DNA of 64,000 nt, from NCBI GenBank assembly GCA_018669475.1, contig JABHCC010000104.1:62001-126000 (forward strand), written 5' to 3'. Source of the DNA: Bacteroidota bacterium (lineage in GTDB: Bacteria; Bacteroidota; Bacteroidia; Bacteroidales; UBA12481). This document shows positions 11,024-21,279 of the stretch, piece by piece; the stretch's first letter is position 1, and each line of letters opens with the position of its first letter. The translations under genes and the position numbers were made by a program. The notes beneath the pieces are model-generated. The model was not told the origin of the DNA. It ran no database searches and saw nothing but the letters and a program-made list of their open reading frames with translations.

Positions 11024-12925
11024 TCATGCTTTCCCTAAAAAGATAATCTGGCCTTCCTTAATTTGAATCACCCTTTTGTCAATTAGGGATGTAAGCACTT
11101 GGTTTACTTCATCTTCATCAACTCCGAGCTCTTGACAAAGATTTTTCGGATCAATTGGCCCATTCTTGAGAATTGAGGTGATTTTCTCTACGAGATTTGT
11201 TGTTGAAACTTGCTTTTTCTCATCCAATCCCTTACAAAAATCACATTGCTTACAACGAAACGGATCTTTTTCACCAAAATACATTAGTAAAATCTGAGAT
11301 CTACAACGCTCATTTGACTCAGAATAATAGAACATTGTATCTAAGCGCTTTCTAAACTCTTTTTCTCTCCATGCATATGTTTCAACTGGAAGCAACAGAG
11401 ACTTATCTTCTAATTTCTCGGTGGTGAAAACTAATTTGGGAGTTTGACTTGGCTTAATATAATAGATAATTTCCCGATTATGGAGTGTAGTCAGTACTCG
11501 TTCGATCACTTCAACTTTTACTCCAACTTTCTTTGCTATTGCACTTTCATTTATATGAATAAAATCACTAAACAAACCGGCATATAGCCTTAATAACAGC
11601 TTAATGATACCATCAAATTGAGAGTTCACAACCTGAAATTTATACAAATCATCACGGCTAACCCTGAAATGCAATCGTGCGGGCAAATCGATCTCCTCAG
11701 TTAATTCAATGTATCCAGCCCGACTAATATGTTTGATGGAGTGGTATGCTACCAGGGTATGAAATCCAAATTTCGAAGAGAAATCACTCAGAGAAAAATC
11801 AAAAACTTGTCCTTTACCTGTTCCGGTCACCAATTGATAATAGTGTCCAAGAGCCTGGTAGACAGATCTGATTGTTTTTATATCAGGGAATCGCACTCTA
11901 AAGCTCTGATTGAGTGAAACTTTATCTCCAGGATGCGAAAGTAGAATGGCGTAAGCTTCCTTTCCGTCTCTCCCCGCCCTTCCAGCTTCCTGAAAATATG
12001 CTTCAGGAGATTCGGGCAGATCCCAGTGCACCACCACTCTAACATCCGGCTTATCAATCCCCATCCCAAATGCATTGGTTGATACCATTATTGGGATGGT
12101 GTCATTTTGCCACTCTTCTTGTTTTCTTGCTCTCTCCGCCATTGTCAAACCCGCGTGGTAATAATCAGCTGAAAAGCCTTCTTTAATCAGCAACTCTGCA
12201 ATTTCTCTGGATCGCTTTCTTGATCTGACATAGATGATTGCACTTCCCTGTTGCTGTTTAATAATCCTCAGGAGGTACATTCGCTTATCTTCCGTCTGTT
12301 TTACCCAATAAACCAGGTTTTTACGCTCAAAGCTTTGTCGAATAGTATTGTTTACTGCGAATCCAAGCTGTTTCTGAATATCTTCGCTTACAGATTTAGT
12401 TGCAGTTGCTGTTAATGCCATAACCGGCACATCAGGCAATAATTCCCTTAATTCATTAATTTTCAAGTATGAAGGTCGGAAATCATACCCCCACTGAGAG
12501 ATACAATGAGCTTCATCAACTGCAATTAGGTTGATCTTCATACTCTCCAAACGCTTCCTGAACAATGGAGATCCCAATCTTTCTGGAGACAAATAGAGAA
12601 ACTTATAATCACCATAGATGCAGTTGTCTAATGCAATGTCGAGTTCAAATCTTGATAAGCCCGAATGAATTGCAACTGCTTTAATCTTTCTGGATCTTAA
12701 ATTGCTTACCTGATCACGCATTAATGCGATCAAAGGAGTTATTACAAGGCATAAGCCTGGCTTTGACATGGCCGGGACTTGAAAAGTGATAGATTTACCG
12801 CCGCCGGTTGGCATAAGGGCAAGTGTATCTTTTCCATCTGCAACTGACTGAATAATTTCTTCTTGCAGTGGTCTGAACCGGGTAAATCCCCAGTACTTTT
12901 TTAGTATTTCTCTATACTCCTCCAA
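11024..12925 (-). CDS. recQ: ATP-dependent DNA helicase RecQ
   Basis: 633 residues. Walker A MPTGGGKSITFQ, DEAH in AVDEAHCISQWGYDFRP (with the aromatic-rich loop) and motif VI QEAGRAGRDGKEAYA are present. The RecQ zinc-binding segment follows with four Cys (RCRSQILLMYFGE, then CKQCDFC), then a winged-helix region. No HRDC domain is visible; the C-terminus instead carries a short predicted helix-turn-helix (LCQELGVDEDEVNQVLTSL). RecQ is a 3'-5' DNA helicase in recombination and fork repair. First gene of a minus-strand run with the exonuclease and helicase, divergent from guaB with 57 bp between starts. Confidence 0.95.
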   Translation of the reverse strand: MEEYREILKKYWGFTRFRPLQEEIIQSVADGKDTLALMPTGGGKSITFQVPAMSKPGLCLVITPLIALMRDQVSNLRSRKIKAVAIHSGLSRFELDIALDNCIYGDYKFLYLSPERLGSPLFRKRLESMKINLIAVDEAHCISQWGYDFRPSYLKINELRELLPDVPVMALTATATKSVSEDIQKQLGFAVNNTIRQSFERKNLVYWVKQTEDKRMYLLRIIKQQQGSAIIYVRSRKRSREIAELLIKEGFSADYYHAGLTMAERARKQEEWQNDTIPIMVSTNAFGMGIDKPDVRVVVHWDLPESPEAYFQEAGRAGRDGKEAYAILLSHPGDKVSLNQSFRVRFPDIKTIRSVYQALGHYYQLVTGTGKGQVFDFSLSDFSSKFGFHTLVAYHSIKHISRAGYIELTEEIDLPARLHFRVSRDDLYKFQVVNSQFDGIIKLLLRLYAGLFSDFIHINESAIAKKVGVKVEVIERVLTTLHNREIIYYIKPSQTPKLVFTTEKLEDKSLLLPVETYAWREKEFRKRLDTMFYYSESNERCRSQILLMYFGEKDPFRCKQCDFCKGLDEKKQVSTTNLVEKITSILKNGPIDPKNLCQELGVDEDEVNQVLTSLIDKRVIQIKEGQIIFLGKA

Positions 12926-12982
12926 ATCTTTGAGAATTTTGTAATTTAGCGCAAATTTATCAGAACAAAAAAAAAGTCAGCC

Positions 12983-14452
12983 ATGTCATTTCACAAAGAG
13001 AAAATTGAAACTGAAGGATTAACTTTTGATGATGTACTGCTAATACCAGCCTATTCCGAGATAATGCCCAGAGAAGCTGATATTTCAACACATTTTACAC
13101 CTGGCATACAGCTCAAGAGTCCGATTGTATCAGCTGCTATGGATACTGTTACAGAAGAAGCTCTTGCTATGGCCATTGCTCGTGAGGGAGGCATTGGCGT
13201 TATTCATAAAAATATGAGTGTTGAAGAACAGGCAAGACAGGTGGTTTCGGTAAAGCGTGCTGAGAATGGTATGATTATGGATCCAATAACAATTCATCCT
13301 GAGCAATCCGTTGGAGATGTCAGAGCACTGATGTCGGATTACGGTATTGGTGGCATACCTGTTGTGAATCAGAATTCTGTTTTGGTGGGTATTGTAACGA
13401 ACAGGGATCTGCGCTTCGAGCATAATCTTGAGACTAAGGTTGAAGAAGTAATGACAAAGAACAACCTCATCACTACAGGTGAATCAACTAACCTTGGTCA
13501 GGCAGCAGAAATTCTGCAAAAGCATAAAATTGAAAAACTTCCGGTAATCGATAAGGAAAACCGACTGGTTGGTTTACTGACTTACAAAGACATCACATTA
13601 ACCAGTGATCGTCCGAACGCTTGCAAAGACGATCGGGGTCGATTAAGAGTTGCAGCTGCTGTTGGTGTTACGCCAGACACCATGGATAGAATTGATGCTC
13701 TTATTGAGGCCAGTGTTGATGCTATCACTATTGATACAGCACATGGCCATTCCGTTAATGTTATAGAAACACTTCGGAGAGCTAAGAATAAATACCCTGA
13801 AATGGAATTTATTGTTGGCAATATAGGTACAGGTGAAGCTGCTGTCGCTCTGGCATCTGCTGGTGCCTCTGCAGTTAAGGTTGGAATTGGGCCCGGGTCA
13901 ATTTGTACTACTCGTGTTATTGCAGGTGTAGGGCTACCACAATTATCAGCAATCTATGATGTTGCCAAAGCCCTGAAAGAATATGATGTTCAGGTAATTG
14001 CTGATGGAGGCATTCGCTATTCAGGAGATATAGTTAAAGCAATAGCTGCTGGTGCTGATTCAATTATGGCTGGATCTCTATTTGCTGGAACAGAGGAATC
14101 ACCTGGTGAAACAATAATATATCAGGGTAGGAAATTTAAGTCATATCGTGGAATGGGATCAATCGAAGCTATGCAAAAAGGATCAAAAGATCGATACTTT
14201 CAGGATGTGGAAGATGACATTAAAAAACTTGTTCCTGAAGGAATCGCCTCACGCGTACCATATAAAGGGAATTTAAATGAAGTGATCTATCAAATGATCG
14301 GAGGATTAAGAGCCGGTATGGGATATTGTGGAACGGTAAACATAAAAGAACTTCAGAAGGCTCGTTTTGTGAGAATTACAAACTCCGGAATGATTGAAAG
14401 TCACCCACATGACGTAACAATCACAAGGGAGGCACCAAATTATAGTCGATAG
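12983..14452 (+). CDS. guaB: Inosine-5'-monophosphate dehydrogenase
   Basis: 489 residues, normal for IMPDH. It converts IMP to XMP with NAD in guanine nucleotide synthesis. The barrel begins with [14 protein letters not shown]; two CBS domains (about residues 95-215) follow, including [10 protein letters not shown] and [21 protein letters not shown]. The catalytic loop is [17 protein letters not shown] with Cys in SICTT, and the flap region contains [10 protein letters not shown] and KGSKDRY. The CBS pair suggests allosteric control by adenine or guanine nucleotides. It is transcribed alone; the parvulin operon begins 89 bp downstream with its own candidate promoter. Confidence 0.97.
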   Translation: MSFHKEKIETEGLTFDDVLLIPAYSEIMPREADISTHFTPGIQLKSPIVSAAMDTVTEEALAMAIAREGGIGVIHKNMSVEEQARQVVSVKRAENGMIMDPITIHPEQSVGDVRALMSDYGIGGIPVVNQNSVLVGIVTNRDLRFEHNLETKVEEVMTKNNLITTGESTNLGQAAEILQKHKIEKLPVIDKENRLVGLLTYKDITLTSDRPNACKDDRGRLRVAAAVGVTPDTMDRIDALIEASVDAITIDTAHGHSVNVIETLRRAKNKYPEMEFIVGNIGTGEAAVALASAGASAVKVGIGPGSICTTRVIAGVGLPQLSAIYDVAKALKEYDVQVIADGGIRYSGDIVKAIAAGADSIMAGSLFAGTEESPGETIIYQGRKFKSYRGMGSIEAMQKGSKDRYFQDVEDDIKKLVPEGIASRVPYKGNLNEVIYQMIGGLRAGMGYCGTVNIKELQKARFVRITNSGMIESHPHDVTITREAPNYSR

Positions 14453-14483
14453 ACCATTTTTTAGATAACAATTTAGTCATATA

Positions 14484-14491
14484 TACGTTTG
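14484..14491 (+). promoter_or_regulatory. Candidate -7 promoter box of envelope operon
   Basis: TACGTTTG matches the Bacteroidota -7 consensus TAnnTTTG and lies 50 bp before the ATG of the parvulin gene in an AT-rich gap. The -33 element is weak (TTTT about 21 bp upstream). Promoter calls of this kind are predictions only. Confidence 0.4.
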
Positions 14492-14541
14492 TTTTTAATT
14501 ATATATACAGCAATTAATTTTTCAGAGAAAAATTCACAGTT

Positions 14542-16512
14542 ATGAAAAGAATTATACTGGGCTTACTATTCCCAGCCTTATTTTTCGGAATTGAACTAAA
14601 CGGGCAGGATCAAGTACTATTTACTTTAGATGGTGAAGCCATAATGGTTTCTGAATTCACACGTATTTTGAATAAGAATATCCAAAATAATACTGATACC
14701 GATTTAAAGGAAGCGTTGGACTTATTTGTCAATTTTAAATTAAAGGTAAAAGAAGCTCATGCTTTAGGTTTCGATACCACTCAGCAGTTCATTAGAGAGT
14801 TGGAAAGGAATAGAAAGGAAATAGCAAAACCATATTTGCTCGATCAAACTGTCAATGAAGAACTTCTGGAGGAGGCTTATCAAAGATCCCTGGAGGAGAT
14901 TAGATCGAGTCATATTCTGGTGGGTGTTAAAATGGATGCTCCCCCATCAGACACATTAAGAGCTTACCAAAAGGCTATGAAGATTAGAAACAGATTGCTG
15001 GCTGGTGAAAGTTTTGATGCAGTTGCTCGTGAAGTAAGTGAAGATCCTTCGGCACAAACCAATGGTGGAGACCTGGGATATTATACTGTTTTCCAACTGG
15101 TTTACCCCTTTGAAAATGCAGTTTATAACACACCTGTAGGCTCGGTTAGCCATCCGGTACGAACTCAATTTGGTTATCATGTGATCAAGGTTACCGAAAG
15201 ACAAGCAGCCAGAGGTCAGATTCAGGTGGCAGTGATTCTTAAAGCTTTCAACTATGCCATGACTGATGAGGAAAAAGTTGATGTCAAAAATGAAATATTC
15301 CGATTGTATGATTTGATACAAGATGGGGAAGAGTTCTCGGATATTGCTGAGAAATATTCGGATGACCGCAACACTGGCAACCGTGGAGGAATTACCAGGT
15401 GGTTTGGTATTGGAGAAAAACCAAGAGACTTTGAAGATGCATCCTTTTCACTCGTTGAGGATGGACAAATATCCGAACCGGTTGAAACCGGTATGGGTTG
15501 GTATATCATTAAGCGAATCGGAATCAAGGACAATCCTCCCCGGATTGAAGTTGAACCCAGCCTGATACGTTCAATAAGCAGGGATACCAGGTCAGCGAAA
15601 AGCAGAAAAGTAATTGCCGAAAAACTCAAGTCTGAATACAATTATAAACTCAACAAGAAGAACTACGAAGAATTTTACAGATTAGTGGATCCATCAATAT
15701 TCAGTGGGACATGGGATCCCACACCTGCATTGCAAAAGCTGGGTGTACTTTTTTCTTTGGGTGATTTAAAAGTATTACAAAGGGAATTTGCTGAGTTTCT
15801 GGCCTTGAACATGAACAATGCAGCAGCTTCAACAATTGCAGAGTTTATAGACGGAGAATTTAAGAAATTTGAAGAATCGCATATTCTGGATTATGAAGAA
15901 ACTCAGTTGGAAAGAAAGTACCCTGAGTTTAAGTATCTTTATCAGGAATTCAGAGACGGAAATCTTTTATTTGAAATCACTGACCAGTTAGTCTGGTCAA
16001 AAGCAGTTAAAGACAGCCTCGGATTACAGCAGTTCTACGAAGAGAACAAAAACAATTATCTCTGGGATGACAGAATTGACGGTTTTATTATTCAATGTAA
16101 ATCAAAACTGGACTCTGATCAATTTGCCAATAAAGTTCAACGTGAATTAAACAGGCAAAGTAAAAAGGACCTGAATTATGATCAAATTATTGAACTCATT
16201 GGAGGTCTGACAGATACTCAATCTGGTGACTCTTTTGAGATAAAAACCGGACCATTCTCAAAAGGAGATAATTGGGTTCTGGATGAAATGAGGTGGAAAC
16301 GAGGCATTTCAGATATTACAAAAGAAAAGGACGTAAGAATCATTGTTTGGATTCAGAACGTTCTGAAACCTGAGCCCAAGGCACTAGATGAAGCTAAAGG
16401 GCAGATAACAGCTGATTATCAGGATTACCTGGAAAAAGAATGGGTTAAATCACTAAAAAACAAGTATTCAGTTATTGTCAATGAACAAGCTCTTCGATCA
16501 ATTGAGAACTAG
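14542..16512 (+). CDS. Periplasmic peptidyl-prolyl isomerase with two parvulin domains
   Basis: 656 residues with an N-terminal signal peptide (MKRIILGLLFPALFFGIELNG, shown to the probable end). Two rotamase (PpiC) domains can be seen: about 115-230 (SSHILVGV ... GGDLGYYTVFQ ... FGYHVIKV) and about 231-340 (GGITRWFGIGE ... GMGWYIIKRIG). The remaining C-terminal half is helical and charged and unassigned. It probably assists folding of outer membrane or secreted proteins in the periplasm, like SurA/PpiD. It heads a cluster with a SurA-N-like lipoprotein and SurA; the next gene overlaps its end by 32 bp, which implies translational coupling. Confidence 0.9.
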   Translation: MKRIILGLLFPALFFGIELNGQDQVLFTLDGEAIMVSEFTRILNKNIQNNTDTDLKEALDLFVNFKLKVKEAHALGFDTTQQFIRELERNRKEIAKPYLLDQTVNEELLEEAYQRSLEEIRSSHILVGVKMDAPPSDTLRAYQKAMKIRNRLLAGESFDAVAREVSEDPSAQTNGGDLGYYTVFQLVYPFENAVYNTPVGSVSHPVRTQFGYHVIKVTERQAARGQIQVAVILKAFNYAMTDEEKVDVKNEIFRLYDLIQDGEEFSDIAEKYSDDRNTGNRGGITRWFGIGEKPRDFEDASFSLVEDGQISEPVETGMGWYIIKRIGIKDNPPRIEVEPSLIRSISRDTRSAKSRKVIAEKLKSEYNYKLNKKNYEEFYRLVDPSIFSGTWDPTPALQKLGVLFSLGDLKVLQREFAEFLALNMNNAAASTIAEFIDGEFKKFEESHILDYEETQLERKYPEFKYLYQEFRDGNLLFEITDQLVWSKAVKDSLGLQQFYEENKNNYLWDDRIDGFIIQCKSKLDSDQFANKVQRELNRQSKKDLNYDQIIELIGGLTDTQSGDSFEIKTGPFSKGDNWVLDEMRWKRGISDITKEKDVRIIVWIQNVLKPEPKALDEAKGQITADYQDYLEKEWVKSLKNKYSVIVNEQALRSIEN

Positions 16513-17362
16513 TAAGCTGCTCATCTTTTGTTTATTCGTACTGCTCAGTATGTCAACTGGCTGCGATAATTCAGCAGATAGAGACGGATCAACGCCCATG
16601 GCCAGAGTGTATGATAAGTTTCTGTATAGCAACGATCTGATGGATATAATTCCCACCGGGCTTGTTGGTCCTGATAGCAGCGAAATTGCAAAATCGTATA
16701 TTGATCAGTGGATTAAAAAACAATTACTGCTTAAGCATGCTGAGTTCAATCTGGAGGAAAAAAACAAAGATTTCACTGCTCTGATTGAAGATTATCGTGC
16801 CTCTCTTCTGATATATGAGTACAAGAAGCAAATGCTACTCGATAAAGTTGATACAGTGGTTTCAAACAATCAGATTGAACAATACTACTCCAGGAACCTT
16901 CAGTCATTTAAACTGGCCAGTTCGGTTGTAAAGGCTCTTTATGTGAGGATTAACAAGAGTAACACCAAGGTTGCAGAGATTCGACAATTAATCGGGAGTA
17001 ATAATGAGTCATCATTTGAATCACTGGTGAATCTGTGTTACCAATATGCTGACCGATTTGATTTCTTTGAAGATGAATGGGTATCACTAAATCAGATACT
17101 CCAAAAGATTCCGGACAGCCCCGAAAATGAAAATGAATTTCTAAGTTCAAACTCTCTGCTTGAAACTCAGGACGAAGAATTTATACATTTCTTACAAATA
17201 CATGAGTTTAAAAGGGGTGGAGAAACAGCTCCTGTTGAATATGTCAGGGACAAGATTCAGGATCTAGTCAGAACCCAGAGAAAAATGGAATATCTGCAGG
17301 ATCTTGAAGAATCAATATATCAGGATGCCATACAAAAAAATGATTTCGAAATATTTGAATAG
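16481..17362 (+). CDS. Lipoprotein with SurA-N-like region, no isomerase domain
   Basis: 293 residues from the ATG at 16481 (a TTG two codons earlier is possible). A signal sequence with lipobox LLSMSTGC places it as a lipoprotein anchored at Cys about residue 28. The rest is largely helical; AKSYIDQWIKKQLLLKHAE and VVSNNQIEQYYSRNLQSFK resemble the chaperone arms of SurA/PpiD-type proteins, but no parvulin domain follows. It may be a chaperone subunit working with the flanking parvulins. It overlaps the upstream isomerase gene by 32 bp and is 7 bp from surA. Family assignment is inference from arm-like segments and context. Confidence 0.75.
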   Translation: MNKLFDQLRTSKLLIFCLFVLLSMSTGCDNSADRDGSTPMARVYDKFLYSNDLMDIIPTGLVGPDSSEIAKSYIDQWIKKQLLLKHAEFNLEEKNKDFTALIEDYRASLLIYEYKKQMLLDKVDTVVSNNQIEQYYSRNLQSFKLASSVVKALYVRINKSNTKVAEIRQLIGSNNESSFESLVNLCYQYADRFDFFEDEWVSLNQILQKIPDSPENENEFLSSNSLLETQDEEFIHFLQIHEFKRGGETAPVEYVRDKIQDLVRTQRKMEYLQDLEESIYQDAIQKNDFEIFE

Positions 17363-17369
17363 AATAACA

Positions 17370-18746
17370 ATGAAAAAACGCATTTCGCATATTCTAATTA
17401 TACCAATACTTCTGCTTTTTTGTCAGGCCAGCGGCCTCGCACAGGTGGTTGGACAAAACGATGAACCTGTTATTCTTGACAGGGTATTGGCCGTTGTAGG
17501 AGGACATCCTATTTTTCAATCTGATGTTGAAAGTCAGTATTTACAAGCCAGAGCTATGGGTTATACTGCTCAGGGAGATATTAAGTGCTCAATCTTCGAG
17601 AAACTGCTTGTTAGCAAACTCTTACTTAATCAATCAGAGATTGATAGTGTTGAGGTAACTGAAAACGAAGTGGAGTCTGAGGTCAAAAACAGGATTCAGG
17701 GTCTATTGGCTGAAGCCGGAGGTTCTGAAGAAATGATCGTCGATTATTTTAAGAAATCCATGCTGGAGATTGAAAAAGACATGTATAAACCTATCAGGGA
17801 GCAAATGCTCACAGCGCGTATGGAACAAACGATTACTGCAGACGCCCGTATTACTCCATCTGAGGTTCAAAAATTCTTTCAAGGTCTTTCCAAAGAGGAT
17901 ATTCCATTAATACCAGAAATGCTTGAAATAAAGCAAATTGTAATTGAACCTCAAATTAGTGAAGATGAGAATCAGAACGTTCAAAAACGCCTGAGAGAAT
18001 TCAGACAGCAGATATTGGATGGCCAGAGCATGGCCACATTGGCGGTTTTGTATAGCGAAGACCCTGGTAGTTCTAATAATAGCGGTGAACTTGGCCTCTT
18101 GCCAAGAGGAGTGCTTGTTCCTGAGTTCGCTGCAGTTGCTTATAACCTTAAACAAGGTGATTTATCTAGAGTAGTAAAGACAGATTTTGGCTATCATATC
18201 ATGCAACTTATTGAGAGAAAAGGCGATATGATTAACGTTAGACATATTTTGCTACGTCCGAAGGTTTCTCAGGAATCCAAAATAGCTACCCAACAGGATT
18301 TAGACTCAATTGCCACCCGGATACGAGCTAATGATATAAGTTTTGATATTGCTGCTCAGCAATATTCAGCTGATGAAGATTCAAGGGCAAATGGGGGTTT
18401 GATGGTTAATGAAAAAACAGCATCATCCAAGTTTGAACCCAAGGATCTGGAGCCAGAGATTATGGTTGCAATCAAAAGTTTAAAAGTTGGGGAAATATCT
18501 GAGCCTTTTGTAGCAAAGGATCGAACTGATAATCTGGTATACAAGATTATCAGTATTAAATCAAAGATCCCTGCTCACCGGGCTGATATTGATAAGGACT
18601 ATCAATTCATTCAGGAAATGGCTTTGCGGCAAAAACAACAGGAGATTATTGATGAATGGGTATACGATAAGCAAAAAACAATGTATCTGAAGATTCACAA
18701 TGACTTTAAAAATTGTGCTTTCGAATACAGTGGCTGGATCAAATAG
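17370..18746 (+). CDS. surA: SurA-type periplasmic chaperone/peptidyl-prolyl isomerase
   Basis: 458 residues from the ATG at 17370, which gives a proper signal peptide (MKKRISHILIIPILLLF...GLAQ); the longer frame starting at 17304 would add a 22-residue non-signal extension overlapping the previous gene. A SurA N-terminal domain (LDRVLAVVGGHPIFQSDVESQ) is followed by two parvulin domains (about 190-285 and 290-400, e.g. LGLLPRGVLVPEFAAVAYNL and VRHILLRPKV). SurA-type proteins escort outer membrane beta-barrel proteins to the Bam complex. The third member of the periplasmic folding cluster. Confidence 0.92.
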   Translation: MKKRISHILIIPILLLFCQASGLAQVVGQNDEPVILDRVLAVVGGHPIFQSDVESQYLQARAMGYTAQGDIKCSIFEKLLVSKLLLNQSEIDSVEVTENEVESEVKNRIQGLLAEAGGSEEMIVDYFKKSMLEIEKDMYKPIREQMLTARMEQTITADARITPSEVQKFFQGLSKEDIPLIPEMLEIKQIVIEPQISEDENQNVQKRLREFRQQILDGQSMATLAVLYSEDPGSSNNSGELGLLPRGVLVPEFAAVAYNLKQGDLSRVVKTDFGYHIMQLIERKGDMINVRHILLRPKVSQESKIATQQDLDSIATRIRANDISFDIAAQQYSADEDSRANGGLMVNEKTASSKFEPKDLEPEIMVAIKSLKVGEISEPFVAKDRTDNLVYKIISIKSKIPAHRADIDKDYQFIQEMALRQKQQEIIDEWVYDKQKTMYLKIHNDFKNCAFEYSGWIK

Positions 18747-18775
18747 TTCTCATATTCTGTTTTATTAGTTGATAC

Positions 18776-19744
18776 ATGAAGAAATATTCTAATGACAAGG
18801 AAGCTGTTGATGATTTGCGACAGTCTTATTATCGTCTGACCAAGGAGATTGGAAAAGTAATTATTGGACAGGATCAGGTTATCAAAGAGGTTATTATAGC
18901 AATCTTATCAAATGGTCATGGTTTACTGGTAGGTGTTCCAGGATTGGCGAAAACATTATTGGTAAATACTATAGCACAGATTTTAGGACTGAAATATAAC
19001 AGAATACAATTCACTCCGGATCTGATGCCTTCAGACATTATTGGAACAGAAATCCTGGATTCAAACAAAAACTTCAAATTTATCAAAGGGCCACTATTTG
19101 CAAATATCTTATTGGCCGATGAAATTAACAGAACCCCGCCGAAAACACAATCAGCCCTTTTGGAGGCCATGCAGGAAAGAGCAGTAACCACTGCCGGGGT
19201 TAGGTATAAACTTGACAGGCCTTTCTTTGTTTTGGCAACACAGAATCCAATTGAACAGGAAGGGACTTATCCCCTGCCTGAAGCTCAACTTGACCGATTT
19301 ATGTTTAACATAAATGTTAGCTACCCATCTGTTGATGAAGAAATTGAAATTGTAAGGCAAACAACAGGTGAAAAACTCCATAATTTAGAACCCGTTGTTA
19401 GCAAAGAGGAAATACTATCTTTTCAGGATCTTATCAGGAGGATTCCGGTCAATCATAATGTACTCGAATATGCAGTAAACATTGCAGCAAAATCAAGACC
19501 AGGGCTCAAACACAGCTCCAGCATAGCTTCTGAATATTTAGTTTGGGGAGCAGGTCCAAGAGCTTCACAGTATCTCATTCTTGGAGCTAAAACTCATGCC
19601 GTGCTAAATGGCAAGTATTCTCCCGACATTGAGGACATAAAAGCAATAACACCAGCGATTTTAAGACACCGACTGGTGAAAAACTATAAGGCAGAAGCTG
19701 CTGGAGTATCCATAGAAAATATAATAGATGAATTACTGGTGTAA
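18776..19744 (+). CDS. MoxR-type AAA+ ATPase
   Basis: 322 residues. Walker A GVPGLAKTLLVN, Walker B ILLADEINRTPPKTQSALLEAMQE and the sensor region LATQNPIEQEGTYPLPEAQLDRF are diagnostic for the MoxR AAA+ family. MoxR ATPases are thought to act as chaperones that insert cofactors or remodel partner proteins, commonly beside DUF58 and VWA proteins. Here none of those partners follow; the next gene, overlapping by 17 bp, is an OstA-like periplasmic protein, and the previous is SurA. The placement suggests a link to envelope assembly, but that is inference. Confidence 0.93.
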   Translation: MKKYSNDKEAVDDLRQSYYRLTKEIGKVIIGQDQVIKEVIIAILSNGHGLLVGVPGLAKTLLVNTIAQILGLKYNRIQFTPDLMPSDIIGTEILDSNKNFKFIKGPLFANILLADEINRTPPKTQSALLEAMQERAVTTAGVRYKLDRPFFVLATQNPIEQEGTYPLPEAQLDRFMFNINVSYPSVDEEIEIVRQTTGEKLHNLEPVVSKEEILSFQDLIRRIPVNHNVLEYAVNIAAKSRPGLKHSSSIASEYLVWGAGPRASQYLILGAKTHAVLNGKYSPDIEDIKAITPAILRHRLVKNYKAEAAGVSIENIIDELLV

Positions 19745-21254
19745 AAACATCAGATACTTAGCTGTAGTTTTAATTTTGTTTTCCGGACTTCAATCTCAAG
19801 GCCAGGAAAAGGAGAATGAGAAGCGTATTGTAAATTTCAGTTCTGACCTAATGGATTATGATGAATCCCTTGGGCCCCAGGTGCATAGGTTAACAGGCAA
19901 TGTCTGGATGGAACATGAAGACATAATTCTTAGCTGTGACAGTGCACACCTTAATCAAGGAACTAATCGCTTTAAAGGATTTGGAAATGTACATATCATA
20001 AAGGCTGATTCAATCAATTTATATGGAGATTTTCTGGATTATGATGGCAGCAGCCGGATGGCTCTGTTAGAAGGCAGAGTCAGAATGGAACATAACAATA
20101 CCCTGCTAAAAACTAATCACCTTCATTACAATATGGAGGAGGAAATATCGTGGTATTTTGAAGGAGGACAAATAATTGACAGCATCAATACTCTGGAAAG
20201 TACCTGGGGATATTATTTTATGGAGACTGAAGAATACCATTTTAAGAATCAGGTTTTTTTATCAAATGAGGATAATACTCTGTCAACAGATACTTTGTTT
20301 TATAATGGCAAAACTGAATTGGTTAAATTCCTCGGACCAACACAGATTTTTGGTGACACCAATTACATCTATTGTGAGAACGGATGGTATGACTCACCGA
20401 ATAATTTATCAAGTTTTAATAAAAATGCTGTATTTCAATCTCGTGATCAAATTCTTCAGGGAGATAGCTTGTTATACGACAGGGAAAACAATATCACTGA
20501 AGCTTTTGGTAATGTTACTGCTCGTGACAGCATACAGAACAGCATTATTAAAGGAGAAAAATTATACTTTGATGAAGCGGCAGACCATATTGTAGTTACA
20601 GAGAACACCTTGTATATAATGATTGATGGTCTTGATTCACTATTTCTTCATGCCGACACATTGTTAAGTTATAGCATTGATTCTGTTGACAGCAGGAAAA
20701 TAGAAGCCTTTCATCAAGTCCAATTCTTTCGATCAGACATGCAAGGCAGATGCGACTCTCTTGATTATCTGGTAGTTGACTCGATAATTCACTTATACAA
20801 TGAACCTATCCTCTGGCAAGAAAAAAACCAGCTGACAGCAACTGAGATTTCCATCAAAATGTCAGATGAAGGAATTGATTTTATAGAAATGCTTGATATG
20901 GGATTTCTTATAACAGAAATTGACAGTATCCTCTATAATCAGATAAAGGGAAAAACTATCCGTGGGTATTTCAAGGATAATGACTTGAATCGGGTTGAAG
21001 TTATTGGAAATGGGGAGTCATTATTTTATCCGGAGGAGGACAGTAGTCATATCGGACTCAATAATGCAGTCAGCAGTGAAATCATTATGGTATTTCAGGA
21101 TGGAAAGATTACCGGAGTAAAATTTTTATATGATCCGAATTCAAAACTAACCCCTTTAAAGCAGATTACAAGCGAGGAAAGAAAGCTCGAAGGCTTCATT
21201 TGGCACGGTTTATTGCGCCCAAAAAACAGAAAAGACGTGTTTGAATGGAAATAA
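19728..21254 (+). CDS. OstA-like periplasmic protein (LptA/LptD-N type repeats)
   Basis: 508 residues with a signal peptide (YLAVVLILFSGLQSQGQ). The body is made of repeated short beta segments of the OstA/LptA jellyroll type (HRLTGNVWMEHEDIILSCDSA, LEGRVRMEHNNTLLKTNHLH, LQGDSLLYDRENNITEAFGNV and others). Proteins of this type in Bacteroidota are annotated OstA-like and are thought to shield lipopolysaccharide lipid chains on the way to the outer membrane. It begins inside the end of the moxR-type gene (ATG at 19728, overlap 17 bp). Longer than LptA of E. coli, so it may form a larger part of the bridge; the precise role is not shown. Confidence 0.85.
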   Translation: MNYWCKNIRYLAVVLILFSGLQSQGQEKENEKRIVNFSSDLMDYDESLGPQVHRLTGNVWMEHEDIILSCDSAHLNQGTNRFKGFGNVHIIKADSINLYGDFLDYDGSSRMALLEGRVRMEHNNTLLKTNHLHYNMEEEISWYFEGGQIIDSINTLESTWGYYFMETEEYHFKNQVFLSNEDNTLSTDTLFYNGKTELVKFLGPTQIFGDTNYIYCENGWYDSPNNLSSFNKNAVFQSRDQILQGDSLLYDRENNITEAFGNVTARDSIQNSIIKGEKLYFDEAADHIVVTENTLYIMIDGLDSLFLHADTLLSYSIDSVDSRKIEAFHQVQFFRSDMQGRCDSLDYLVVDSIIHLYNEPILWQEKNQLTATEISIKMSDEGIDFIEMLDMGFLITEIDSILYNQIKGKTIRGYFKDNDLNRVEVIGNGESLFYPEEDSSHIGLNNAVSSEIIMVFQDGKITGVKFLYDPNSKLTPLKQITSEERKLEGFIWHGLLRPKNRKDVFEWK

Positions 21255-21279
21255 AACAGGCGCAGGAAGCGCCTATAAC

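Noticed and set aside
16475-16480. TTG start for the SurA-N-like lipoprotein
   Set aside because: The ATG two codons later fits equally well and is the usual start; the signal sequence is unaffected.
17304-17369. Upstream start for SurA
   Set aside because: It would place 22 polar residues before a clear signal peptide and overlap the previous gene.
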